A stretch of 64,000 nt of DNA, taken from Diospyros lotus. Its lineage: Eukaryota > Streptophyta > Magnoliopsida > Ericales > Ebenaceae. A program made the translations under genes and the position numbers. The notes below the pieces were generated by a model. The model did not search any database. It saw nothing but the letters and a program-made list of their open reading frames with translations, and was not told where the DNA came from. The DNA lies in assembly GCF_014633365.1 (NCBI RefSeq), contig NC_068348.1:18184311-18248310 (forward strand), in the 5' to 3' direction. Below, piece after piece: positions 11,906 through 22,028 of this stretch (its first letter is position 1; every line of letters begins with the position of its first letter).

Positions 11906-14540
11906 ATGGATTTAGTGCAGTTGGTCATCGTGTGGAACGAGGAATGGAATGATAATAAGTACATTGGGGGTAATAGGATGTGTGCGAGAATCTACAAAAA
12001 TACGACTTTTACTCAATTGATTGAGATTGTGTACACGGTGACGGAAATTGATAAAACAATGTACGGCATCACTATTCATTTTATAACGGAACACTCAAGC
12101 GAACTTCCAGCTACCAAGTTCCCTATCAAGGATGACTATGGTGTCAGGTTTATTATGTGCGATGGCAGAAAATATAAAGTGATGTATGTTAATATGATTT
12201 GTAAAGATGTTGGAGTTTGTAACCTACGTAGTGGTGGTAATCAAGATTCAGGTGTTGCCATTCCATTTACATCCTCACATAGTCCACTGTAAAAATGATG
12301 ATTTTGGTACATATGATATGGGTGGTATATCAGATGACGCTCCACACACGGATGATGATTGTGATAATGAAACTAATGATAATAGTGACGATAGCGATGG
12401 TGATAATAGTGATGGTGGTGGTGGTGGTGATGAAAGATGAGTCAGTCCGGAGTACCCAGAAGTAAGATTTTCAGGTTCACAATTTGAGGACAACCATTTA
12501 CAAAGAAATTAGATTGTTCCTGGTGTAGAAAATTATGCAATTGAGAAAACAAGACCCGAAGTGTCGATTCCATACCAGGGTGATCTTTTACACATGGGTG
12601 CACTCTTTAAAAGTAAACAAGAACTAATTTTGCCATTTAGACAATATTGTGTTGATGTGAAGATGGACTATCGAGTCAGACGTTCGTGCACAATTCGATT
12701 TGAGGTTGGTTGCAAGGATGCGAACTGCAAATTTATGTTTCGTGCAAGATGCAGACCTGGTTGTGTTTTCGCATGTGGTAAAATTTATGTCGAGTCACAC
12801 GTGTACTCCAGAACGTCTACGATTCACATTTTCAAAATGTGAAAGTTATTGTCATCGAAGTTTGTTCTTAGAAAAAGTGGCGAGTAGTGAATATACACCT
12901 AGAATGCTAATGGGGGAGTTACTAGAGCAACATGGTGTGCAGATTATGTATACTAAAGCTTGGAGGTCTTTACAACATGCAAAGAGACTTACTTATGGTA
13001 ATGCGAATAAATCATATCAGCAACTACTCTCATATTTTCACATGTTAAAAGAAACAAATTCTGGCAGTATCACGGCAATAGAGACAAATGAAAATAATTG
13101 TTTTTTATATTCATTTTTTGCACTCGAGCTTGCCTTCATGGTTTCTTGCTGTTGATGCCACACATTTGAAAGGTGAACACAAATGGGTGATATTGGTTTC
13201 CACTTGCAAAGATAGGGAGGAAATGATTTATCTCATCGCTTTTGGATTTAGAGATGGTGAGTCTGATAGATCATGGATATGGTTTTTGACAAAATTGAGA
13301 GAGGCTATCGGAGTGCGAGAAGATTTAGTCATTGTTTCTAATCGTCACCAAAGCATTGCGAATGCGATGGGCCATATCTTCCCTTTTGCCCCACATGTCT
13401 TTTGTTTCTTCCACCTTAAGCAAAACTTGAAGAAACGTTGTAAACAACGAAAAGATGTGATGATTGTATTCTACCTTACAGCATACAGCTACACCACAAT
13501 AGAGTGTGATACATACTTGGTAGAAATACAGTCGATGCATCCTCAGAGTCATTTGACATTGATGGAAGCAAAACCGAAAAAGTGGTCACGTGCATATTGT
13601 CCAAGAAGAAGACATTTCATGATGACCACCAACATTGCTGAGTCTTTCAATAAATGCATGATGAAAGCACGTTGATTGCCTATAACAAGTGCACATGAAA
13701 TTTTGAGACATATACTTCAGAAATGGTTTAGTGATAGGCGTGTTGCAGCTGCCAGACTCGAAACCATTGTGACCTCCGCTGCAGTGGCACATGTCAACTT
13801 GGCCCATGCCAAAACATTAGACCGAGGATGTCGTGTAGTTCCTGTAATACAAGGGAACAAATACCTCGTGCAAGATGCAAAGGAAGATGATCGGATAGTT
13901 GACATTGTTGCGAGTACATGCAGTTGTCGCAAATGAGACATTGATCAAATGCCATGTCTTCATGCAATTGCTGCTAGCAGGTATCATGATTTGACTTTTA
14001 TTAGTGTATTATGTTCGTAATTTAGTGTGATATGTTAACACTATGTGTTTCTTTGCCCTATGTGACAGTTTCATGAGGGTGCACTACCATATGCTTTGTC
14101 ATTCATATTACATCACAGATTGGGTCAAACGTGCATATGCATTTCCATCAATCATCTCCCTAACAAGGTCGCTTGACTTCTTCCAGCGTACGTCAGACAG
14201 ATGGTTATACTCCCACCTGTATAAAAAAGACAACTGGGTAGACCAAGAAATGGTCGGATTCCTTCTATAAGGGAAGCTCGTTGAAGAAAAAAATGTGAAA
14301 AATGCGGTGAACTAGGACACAATAGTCTTGGTTGCCCTAATGAATGGACTTCCTCCATTGGAGAGTCAAGTACAACCACTACTCCGAAATCTAGGGATGT
14401 TGCTGGGCCTTTGCAATGGCAAGTCGAAAATGTAGCATTTGCAAAGAGACTGGACACACTCGTTGTCGATGCCCTGTACAATTGTCAATTCTATGTGATG
14501 ATAATATTGGCAATGATGAAAACAATCAATAGACATGAAC
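11906..14540 (+). pseudogene. MuDR/MULE transposase, disrupted
   Basis: Pieces in different frames follow the order of a MuDR-type transposase. First comes an N-terminal MuDR domain (ATG at 11906; a 128-residue frame), then an acidic Asp/Asn/Gly linker (about 12330-12440), the LFKSKQELILPFRQYC region (12609 on), the DDE core with AVDATHLKGEHKW (about 13145-13190), a CFFHLKQNL block, TNIAESFN, a SWIM zinc finger (CSCRK...DQMPCLHA, 13918-13965) and a CCHC knuckle (CEKCGELGHNSLGC, about 14291-14335). Damage includes frameshifts near 12290, 12840 and 13130, an in-frame TGA within the SWIM finger where Trp is usual, and Asn in VSNRHQSI where the family has the catalytic Asp. An intron may split the SWIM region near 13982. 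Confidence 0.9.
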
Positions 14541-14984
14541 CCATCAGGTATGATATAATGTTATCACATATGTTATCAATAGTTGTTAGATCATTTGTGC
14601 AAAAAAAAATATGTTTTTTACTCACAAAGTGTTAATGGAATTTTTACTGACCATGTATCCTCTGTGTTTTAACAGTGCTCAAAAATCACTGGCACGATAC
14701 AAAAAGGATGACAACATCAATCAAATCTCTTTTTTGTCGGAGGTTCAGAAATGAATATTATTTTTTACATTAATCTTTGAATTGATATTTATTCATATTT
14801 GTAATCTTTCAGTTTCCTTCACCTAAACTCATAATTAATGATTGACAACTTGTGTTGTAGTATGTTGTTGAGCAAGGAACTGAGTATATAATGCAATTTT
14901 AATGGCCCAGAAACACGGGAGACTTTGCTAGAAATTTTTGAAATATAAATTACTAACAACATTAGACTAAGATGATGCAATGAT

Positions 14985-16920
14985 AATACTCAAAAATTAG
15001 AGTGTAATTTCTTAATAATCATTATTATTTGAGACTACTAGTGGGAAACTTAAAAAAAAAAATCAATTGCAACAAAAAAAAAAAAAAAATCGGACTTTGT
15101 GGGCCACAAAACCCGATCGGGCTTTGTGGCCCACAAAGCCCAAAAATGATTTTTTTTAACTTTTCTTGATTTTTCTTCAAATTAGTGTGTTCCATTAGCA
15201 CTAAAATAATGTCTTTTTATATTTCTTAGGTAAGCCCGAATGTATATATCACAACAACGTCATTATTTTTCACTTTGTATGAGGATATCCATCCACCATC
15301 AACACAACCAACACATGATCAATTGTTTTCTAGCTACTAATAATATTAAACAAAGTAAGATAATAACGCTATAATAATAAAGTTACTAAAAAATTAGAGT
15401 GTAATTTTTTAACAATCATTATTATTTGAGACTATTAGTGGGAAACTTCAAAAAAATTTGATTGCAAAAAAAAAAAAGAAAAAAAATTAGGCTTTGTGGG
15501 TCACAAAACCTGGCCATCGGGTTTTGTCGGCCACAAAACCCGGCCATCGGGACTTGTGGGCACAAAACCCGGCCATCGGGCTTTTGTAGCCCACAAAACC
15601 TGAAAATAAACTTTTTAATTTTTCTTGATTTTTCTTCAAATTAGTGTGTTCCATTAGCATTGAAATGATGTCTTTTTATATTTCTTGGGTAAGCCCGAAA
15701 GTATATATCACAACGTCATTATTTTTCACTTTATGTGAGGATGTCCATCCACCATCAACATAACTAACACATGATCAATTGTTTTCTAGCTACTAATAAT
15801 ATTGAACAAAACAAGATAATAACTCTATGATAATAAACTTGCTCAAAAATTAGAGTGTAATTTCTTAATAATCATTATTATTTGAGACTACTAGTGAGAA
15901 ACTTCAAAAAAAAATTCAATTGCAAAAAAAAAAAAAAAAATCGGGTTTTGTGAACCACAAAACTCGGCCATCAGGTTTTGTAGGCCACAAAACTCGACCA
16001 TTGGGCTTTGTGGCCCACAAAGCCCGAAAATGAGATTTTTTTAATTTTTTTTTATTTTTCTTCAAATTAGTGTGTTTCATTAGTACTAAAATGATGTATT
16101 TTTATGTTTCTTGGGTAAGCCCCGAATGTATATATCACAACGACGTCATTATTTTTCACTTTGTGTGAGGATGTCCATCCACCATCAATACAACCAACAC
16201 ACGATCAATTGTTTTCTAGCTACTAATAATATTGGACAAACCAAGATAATAACGTTATAATAATAAACTTGCTCAAAAATTAAAGTGTTATTTCTTAACA
16301 ATCATTATTATTTGAGACTACTAGTGGAAAATTTAAAAAAAAAAATCAATTGCAAAAAAAAAAAAGAAATCGGGCTTTGTAGGCCACAAAGCTCGAAAAT
16401 GAAATTTTTTAATTTTTCTTGATTTTTCTTCAAATTAATGTGTTCCATTAGCTCTAAAATGATGTATTTTTATGTTTCTTGGGTAAGCCCGAATATATAT
16501 ATCACAACAACGTCATTATTTTTTACTTTGTGTGAGGATGTCCATCCACCATCAACACAACCAACACATGATCAATTATTTTTTAGCTACTAATAATATT
16601 GGACAAACCAAGATAATAACGTTATGATAATAAACTTGCTCAAAAATTAAAGTGTTATTTCTTAACAATCATTATTATTTGAGACTACTAGTGGGAAATT
16701 TAAAAAAAAAATCAATTGCCAAAAAAAAAAAAAAAATCGGGCTTTGTGAACCACAAAGCCCGAAAATGAAATTTTTTAATTTTCTTGATTTCTTCAAATT
16801 AATGTGTTCCATTAGCACTAAAATGATGTCTTTTTATGTTTCTTGGATAAGCCCAAATGTATATAATGTCATCATTATTTTTCACTTTGTGTGATGAACA
16901 ACTTCAAAAAATTCATTTGT
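14985..16920. repeat. Five-copy tandem array inside the MULE
   Basis: The phrase ATTATTTGAGACTACTAG recurs, with small changes, with GAGACTA at 15031, 15428, 15884, 16314 and 16681 (spacings 397, 456, 430, 367 bp). Each unit has an A-tract, a core of CGGGCTTTGTGG / CCACAAAGCCCG inverted words repeated one to four times, and a shared right part (ATGATCAATTGTTTTCTAGC). Length differences come mainly from copy number of the core word. No open frame. Confidence 0.85.
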
Positions 16921-17019
16921 CATTTCCAAGTTTTTCATTTTTTTCCTCTCAATCTATGGGTTCCACTAGCACTAAAATGATCTCTTGTTACGTTGTTTAG
17001 ATTAGTTGAAGGTAGAATA

Positions 17020-17449
17020 CACAACAAATACATGATGAATTGTTCTAACTACTAACATTGGACCAACATGATATAATAATCTTCAAATTACCCCACAAGT
17101 GTAATTTAAAATTTTCGACAGAGTCTCCCTTGTTTCTTGGACATTGAACCTGCATTAAAGATTCAGTCTCTATGTCCAACAACATACTATCATGACAATA
17201 TTTACCATCACAGTAAGACTCAATCTCTCTTCCTAACAACATACTGCCACCACAACCACTTATCTATTACTCTCAACAATACTGCAAACCATATTTCATC
17301 AAGTGAGTAATACACAATTTTCTATTTGCTATACCTATACAAAAATATACAACATTTAAACTAGATGAAAATAAAAATACAAAACAAATAATCTTCTAAT
17401 CTATTAATCTACAAGTATACTACCGTGTTATGTCTATACAAAACTATTC
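17020..17449. other. MULE interior between tandem array and protease gene: no gene seen
   Basis: AT-rich. One minus-strand frame (17045-17242) has no recognisable homology. It may be 3' sequence of the protease gene. Confidence 0.5.
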
Positions 17450-19019
17450 CAATCTGTCTCCAGAAGGTACGGACATCCAGAGTCGGGTGCATCTGCTAGT
17501 GATCCTCATTATGCCTCAGTATGTCCTCGACGTATTTAAGAACGTAGCACTCGCAACTGGTCCTGTATTAGACATAACACACATTGGCAGCATAACCATA
17601 TTTTCATGAAAATTGACTCTATAATATAATTTAAATTAATTTATCCATTCGGTTGTTGAGGCAACTTCTGAGGATCAGTATTCTCCACTTCCCAATCTCT
17701 GTCTAGCGTCGCAGTTGCAGTTATATGTTCATAATATGCAGCTTTCTTTAGTAGAATAGGTAACAAGCTCACAAGTGGTTGTATAGATTCGGCCCTGCTC
17801 CTACGAATGTCTTCATTCATGGCATTGGAGTCATATATGACAACTCTCCTATCTTTCAAGCAAATCTTTAAGAGAAACCAGTAAGAATTTGTTATATTAC
17901 AAGGGAGCAAAACATGCATTTTATTTTAATACGTCAGTCGTATGGAAATAAATAAATAAATCATTAAATGGAATGAATTAAGACTTACATATATATGCCC
18001 GTCAACGAAATCGGCCCACTCTTTCGGGACAGATGCGATATAAGGCGCAAAAACCCTTATATTGCCCCCGTACTCCTGTTCCCAAAATCTTACTATAGAT
18101 GCCTGAAAAATAAAATAAAATAAAAATATTGGTCATAGACTAAATTAAGATGCAAAAAAAAGTAGTGGAAACTCACAAAAAGCGAGGTTGACATAATAGC
18201 GTAGTTTGTGTCATATTGACGCTGAGACTGTATACGTCTCAAGCAAAACATGTAACTATCGATATGGTAACCCTCCAACCAGTTAGCCTCATTCTCTATG
18301 TTTCAGAGGTCATCCGGTGTTAAGTTGAGAATGAAACTGATGTGAAGACTATAACAACCGAGAAAAATAAGAGTAAGAATATATTGTTGATGCAAATAGA
18401 AAAAAAATAAATATTGTTACTTACCTAATATTTTCGTTGGAACCTATGAACTCAATATCCTCAGGGGGGCATTGTCTCCATATCCGGCAGCATTGGGTCT
18501 AGTACCGGCGGCGTCGAGTCTATGTCCGACCCCTCCAAAGCGGTATCCTTTTTTCTCCTTCTATATTTTGTTGGATCGGTAAAGGGTGGCCGACGAAACT
18601 ACGATGGCAATCTATCTTGCATATGTCGTCTGTCGACCCTAACCACTTCCTCCTCTTGTGGTTGAACAAAGCCTAACTGTTATAAAATAGTATTTTAGAA
18701 TGAAGTAAAACGTATAAAAGTAAATTTGGAACTTACTCTAAATGTAGATGCCTACTCCTCATCGCCATGATCAGGATCTACCTGATCACCACCCTGAAAC
18801 TGCTCATGAGCATGATTGTTGTGATCTGGGGAAATATGCGAGATGTGTAGATGAGCACATAGTGCTGCCTGCCCCCTCTATAGTGCTGCTTACCCCCTCT
18901 CTAGTGATTCTTGCGCCCTCTCTAGTCTCAACAACTGTGTCCTCACCTGACTCATTTCCCCATCTATTCTCCGCAACATATCTAGAGTTTGTTTCAGTAT
19001 TTCGGTGATCTACAAAAGG

Positions 19020-19460
19020 TAAACAAAAAATATATAAACAATTACAAAAAATATAAATTAAAACCATTATTATAATAAAAATCATACCCCTACCTTGTAT
19101 TGTCCGTAGTGTGAACTATCAATGAATATTGCATTCTCCTTATCCTTCTCCCCATTTCCCTCCTATAAAAAATATATAAATAATTATAAAAAATATAAAT
19201 TAAAACTATTGTTATAATAAAAATCATACCCCTACCTTGTATTGTCCGTGGTGTAAACTATCAGGGAATCTTACCTCTTCCTTATCTTTCTCCTCATTTC
19301 TCTCTTATAAAAAATATATAAACAATTACAAAAAATATAAATTAAAATCATTATTATAATAAAAATCATACCTCTGTCTCGTATTGTCGTGGTGCGAACT
19401 ATCAGGGAATTTTGCCTCCTTCTTATCCTTCTCCTCCCCATTCTCTTCCTTTCCCTCCTC
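19020..19460 (-). repeat. Tandem exon-plus-intron triplication in the Ulp1-like gene
   Basis: Three units of about 143 bp begin near 19022, 19164 and 19308. Each holds an AT-rich piece (TATAAATTAAAA...TTATAATAAAAATCATACC) that reads on minus as an intron starting GTAGGGGTATG or similar, plus a 69-bp Glu/Lys-rich exon ending in GQYK (first two) or HDNTR (third). Exon length is a multiple of three. The acceptor of the middle copy has changed from ATAG to ATAA. Confidence 0.75.
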
Positions 19461-20749
19461 ATTTAAATGTATCCTACTCGTCTCGTCCTCATCCCCACCA
19501 TTCTTTTCCTCCTCTTCACCCCCTCTGCCCCCCAAATTTATAGATGTCGACCTCAACCTAGTGTTGAGGGTTAAAAGACCTCCAAAAATTCGTTTCCCGC
19601 TCATCATCAGTGGGCTCAAGAGTCGGACTCAATCCTCATGCCTGCAAAATTGTATTATCTAGATAGATATGATTTGAAAATAAACAAAATTTAGAGGTAA
19701 GTTGCACACTTACTTTCTTCCTAAGACAGTCGTCGTAATTTTTTATCTGTGGCCTTTTTTTGGATAGCCATTTTCTGCATCTTGGAATGTCTACGTCGGA
19801 CAGTCTGACAGCCCATTTATTCTGAATCTATGGGAACGTTTCGATCAACCACCACTGTAGAGAGCAAAAAAAAAAATGAAAATAAAAATTAAAAAACAAA
19901 ACAAACATTTAGTTACTATAGACAAATCATATACAATAAGGAGAGAGTACATAAAACGCCCATACAAAACCATAAAGGTTTATTTTCTTCCCACCTTCAC
20001 CAGTCAATTTCTTTCTTTCGTGACCAATTGGATGTAATGTTGACTCTTATTGTAGACATACGTACCCCAAGAGAACATCTCAAATGCATGTAAATCATCG
20101 GCTATAGTCCACAAGAAATCATCCACATGCTCGCGCTCATCATAGCCCAACAAGAACATGTCGACCATAGCAATGTAAATCAATTTCAAGGCATCCTCTG
20201 AAACCATGTCATCTCCTGTACTAATAAGTAATTCAATATCGTCTCCAGTCACCCCTTTCTTATGTTGTGGAAATAGTCGAGCATGTAAACTCTCCACCTC
20301 AACAGGTTTCGATTCAAGGCTTTCCCTATCAATAGCCCCAAATCGGAATCCACTAATAAGTATGAACTCCTGCCTCCCGTACCTATATGGTGTACCACCA
20401 ATCTCGAACTACATCTCATCGTGGCGGGCACTCGAAAATGTCACCTCCCTAAGTAGAACATAATATATCAATTGTGGTGTAGTCAAATGAAGGGACAAAT
20501 GCATCTTCAAGAAATGTCCTAATGGGCCCTGTAGGAATCTATCCAATAACTTGTATCAGTTTAGAGCATGACGTATCGCCTCAAGGTGTTTGATCCCACA
20601 ATGAGTAGTAACTCGCATTCCGGGCTGTAATATCCGGTGAGCATGAACATAAGTAAATTTTATAGTTTATTGTTCAGCCATCTGTAAGAAAAAAAAAAAC
20701 AAAAACAACAATTGTCTTAGCCAGTGACCATGTAAAAGCACAAGTAAAA

Positions 20750-21120
20750 GAAAAAGAAGCCCAATTGTTGCAGCTCGATCATCACAACCCAAACCTGATC
20801 GGGCTTCGTTGGGCAGCAATAATCGGGCTGCGTCACAGCCCAATAGTTGGGGGAGCCTGATTGGGCATCGAGGCTTGGTTGCGGCCCATCGAGCTTCGTT
20901 GCAGGAAGCCTTGGGCTTCGTTGTAGGGAGACGAAGCTCGAAAGCCCGATCGAGAAGGAAGCCTTTGCCACGAAGATGAAGCCCCATCGGCTTCCTTGGG
21001 GCTTCTTCCCCCAGCAGGTTTTGTCGCGAATGAAGCTCGATCGTGGGGCTTTGTTCGCGACGAAGCCCGGTCAGTCTCCATGGTCGCCGACGACGAAGCT
21101 TCGTCGGCGACCATTTCTAG
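20750..21120. other. GC-rich patch with repeated GAAGC / GGGCTTCGTTG words
   Basis: Sharp contrast to the AT-rich surroundings. Words such as AAGCCCGATCG, CGGGCTTCGTTG and GACGAAGC recur on both strands. On minus it coincides with the Ser/Ala-rich possible N-terminus of the protease gene. The words resemble the CGGGCTTTGTGG core of the tandem array. Confidence 0.5.
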
Positions 21121-21329
21121 CATCTTATTGTTCATATATTAAAATCAAGCAAAAAACTCTAACCTTGTTCAATCAAGATGAGATCGACGTTGGTGGTAAC
21201 AGTGGTGGTTATGGCGGCGACAAATGGTTGTCACAGCGGCGACGGGCGATTGCTGTAGTGAGAAAGATGATGTGGGTGGGTGAAATGGGTAATGATGGAG
21301 TGAAGGTATTTTAGTATTTGACTATTATT

Positions 21330-21500
21330 GTGGTTATTTTTATTTTTTTTTTGATTTTTTAAATAAAATAATAGTCAAATCTAATAAAGTGGCTATATCA
21401 TGTAATTAGTTTGTTTAAAAATACAAAAATATATATTTTTTAAAAAAGAATTAAAAACGAATTTTATATTTAAATAATTGTTACTTTTTGTCATTTCCAC
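21330..21500 (-). repeat. MULE right terminal inverted repeat
   Basis: Inverted partner of the left end, conserved core 21385-21417. It ends about 450 bp before the AIM24 start codon. Confidence 0.7.
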
Positions 21501-21947
21501 AATTGAAAAACTGTACAGCACCGCTCGGCAGCCACGTCCGGGCAGACGTCTAAACCAATAATGGCACGCCACGTCATACGCTGAGCTGACGTGTCTCAAA
21601 CTGAGACGTCGAAACAAACTAACGAGTAATGAAAAGCAATATAGGTTTATCGAATTGGCAGAACTGCCATTTGGAAAATTGCCCAATTTCAATGCCGGGC
21701 GAAGAATACAGGGGAAACGAATTGTTCACCAGGGGCATTCGTGGAATCTTGCTCTCGCCTCCATGTAAGAACAACCCAAAAACCCTCGTGAATGAATAAT
21801 CGAATATTTGTTTTATTTTTGTTTTCAAGGTCGAGTTCTGTGAGTGGCGAACTATGATCTGAAGATCCCGAGAATCCCGATCTATGTGACGGTGTCTTGA
21901 TCTCACTGCTCTTTGATTTCTGTTCGAATCACCGTCTGTGTTCCGCC
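21501..21947 (+). promoter_or_regulatory. AIM24 5' region with five ACGT cores and a CCAAT box
   Basis: Between the MULE end and the ATG. ACGT cores lie at 21534, 21546, 21571, 21589 and 21606, in contexts CACGTC, GACGTC, CACGTCA, TGACGTG and GACGTC, the type bound by plant bZIP factors. CCAAT is at 21555-21559. No clear TATA box. The segment must include the 5' leader, which gives promoter and leader together under 450 bp unless the MULE contributes. Confidence 0.5.
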
Positions 21948-21995
21948 ATGGCTGCTCCTTTCTTTTCAACTCCCTTCCAACCTTACGTTTATCAG
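21948..21995 (+). CDS. AIM24 exon 1
   Basis: 16 codons from ATG, ending TAT-CAG before donor GTTCTC. Phase 0. The context CCGCCATGGCT is a good plant start site. The next exon is 10.2 kb away. Confidence 0.9.
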
Positions 21996-21996
21996 G

Positions 21997-22028
<32 letters not shown>

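Larger units (their letters stand above)
17450..21135 (-). pseudogene. DUF1985/Ulp1 C48-type protease-like gene of the MULE, disrupted
   Basis: Minus-strand exon pieces. A possible N-terminus is an Ala/Ser-rich frame from 21135. A DUF1985 block follows (GGTPYRYGRQEFILISGFRFG near 20400-20340, then DALKLIYIAMVDMFLLGYDER and WTIADDLHAFEMFSWGTY in 20297-20004). Next is an acidic Lys/Glu region with repeated exons (19660-19000), then an Ulp1-like C48 domain: NWLEGYHIDSYMFCLRR near 18270, FVDGHIY near 18000, WFLLKICLKDRRVVIYDS (17919-17641) and SCECYVLKYVE near 17560-17530. The usual catalytic His before Trp is Tyr (NSYWFL), the Asp and Cys positions remain, and the donor after QQPNG reads AT instead of GT. 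The fold resembles SUMO proteases, but this copy should be inactive. Confidence 0.8.
11002..21500 (+). mobile_element. Kaonashi-type MULE (Mutator-like element) with transposase and Ulp1-like gene
   Basis: About 10.5 kb. Inverted repeats are clearest where CAAACAAACTAATTACAT plus TATAGCCACTTT at 11087-11120 matches, inverted, 21385-21417; weaker similarity continues outward to candidate ends at 11002 and 21500. Flanks AATTCAAAA (10993-11001) and AATTGAAAA (21501-21509) agree in 8 of 9 positions, the 9-bp duplication size of MULEs. Inside, a MuDR-type transposase lies on plus and a DUF1985/Ulp1-like gene on minus, with a tandem array between. Both genes are broken, so the copy is not autonomous. 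Exact outer ends are tentative. Confidence 0.85.

Noticed and set aside
15462..15644. Repeat-rich 60-residue frame (PQNLAIG...)
   Set aside because: Chance translation of the MULE tandem array; other array copies do not keep the frame open.
14985..16920. CRISPR-like or classical satellite array
   Set aside because: Units are 367-456 bp with near-identical spacers, only five copies, inside a transposon in a plant genome.
20833..21314. Overlapping plus and minus frames of 100-155 residues
   Set aside because: Low-complexity GC-rich words keep several frames open at once. Only the minus frame is mentioned, as a possible N-terminus of the Ulp1-like gene.
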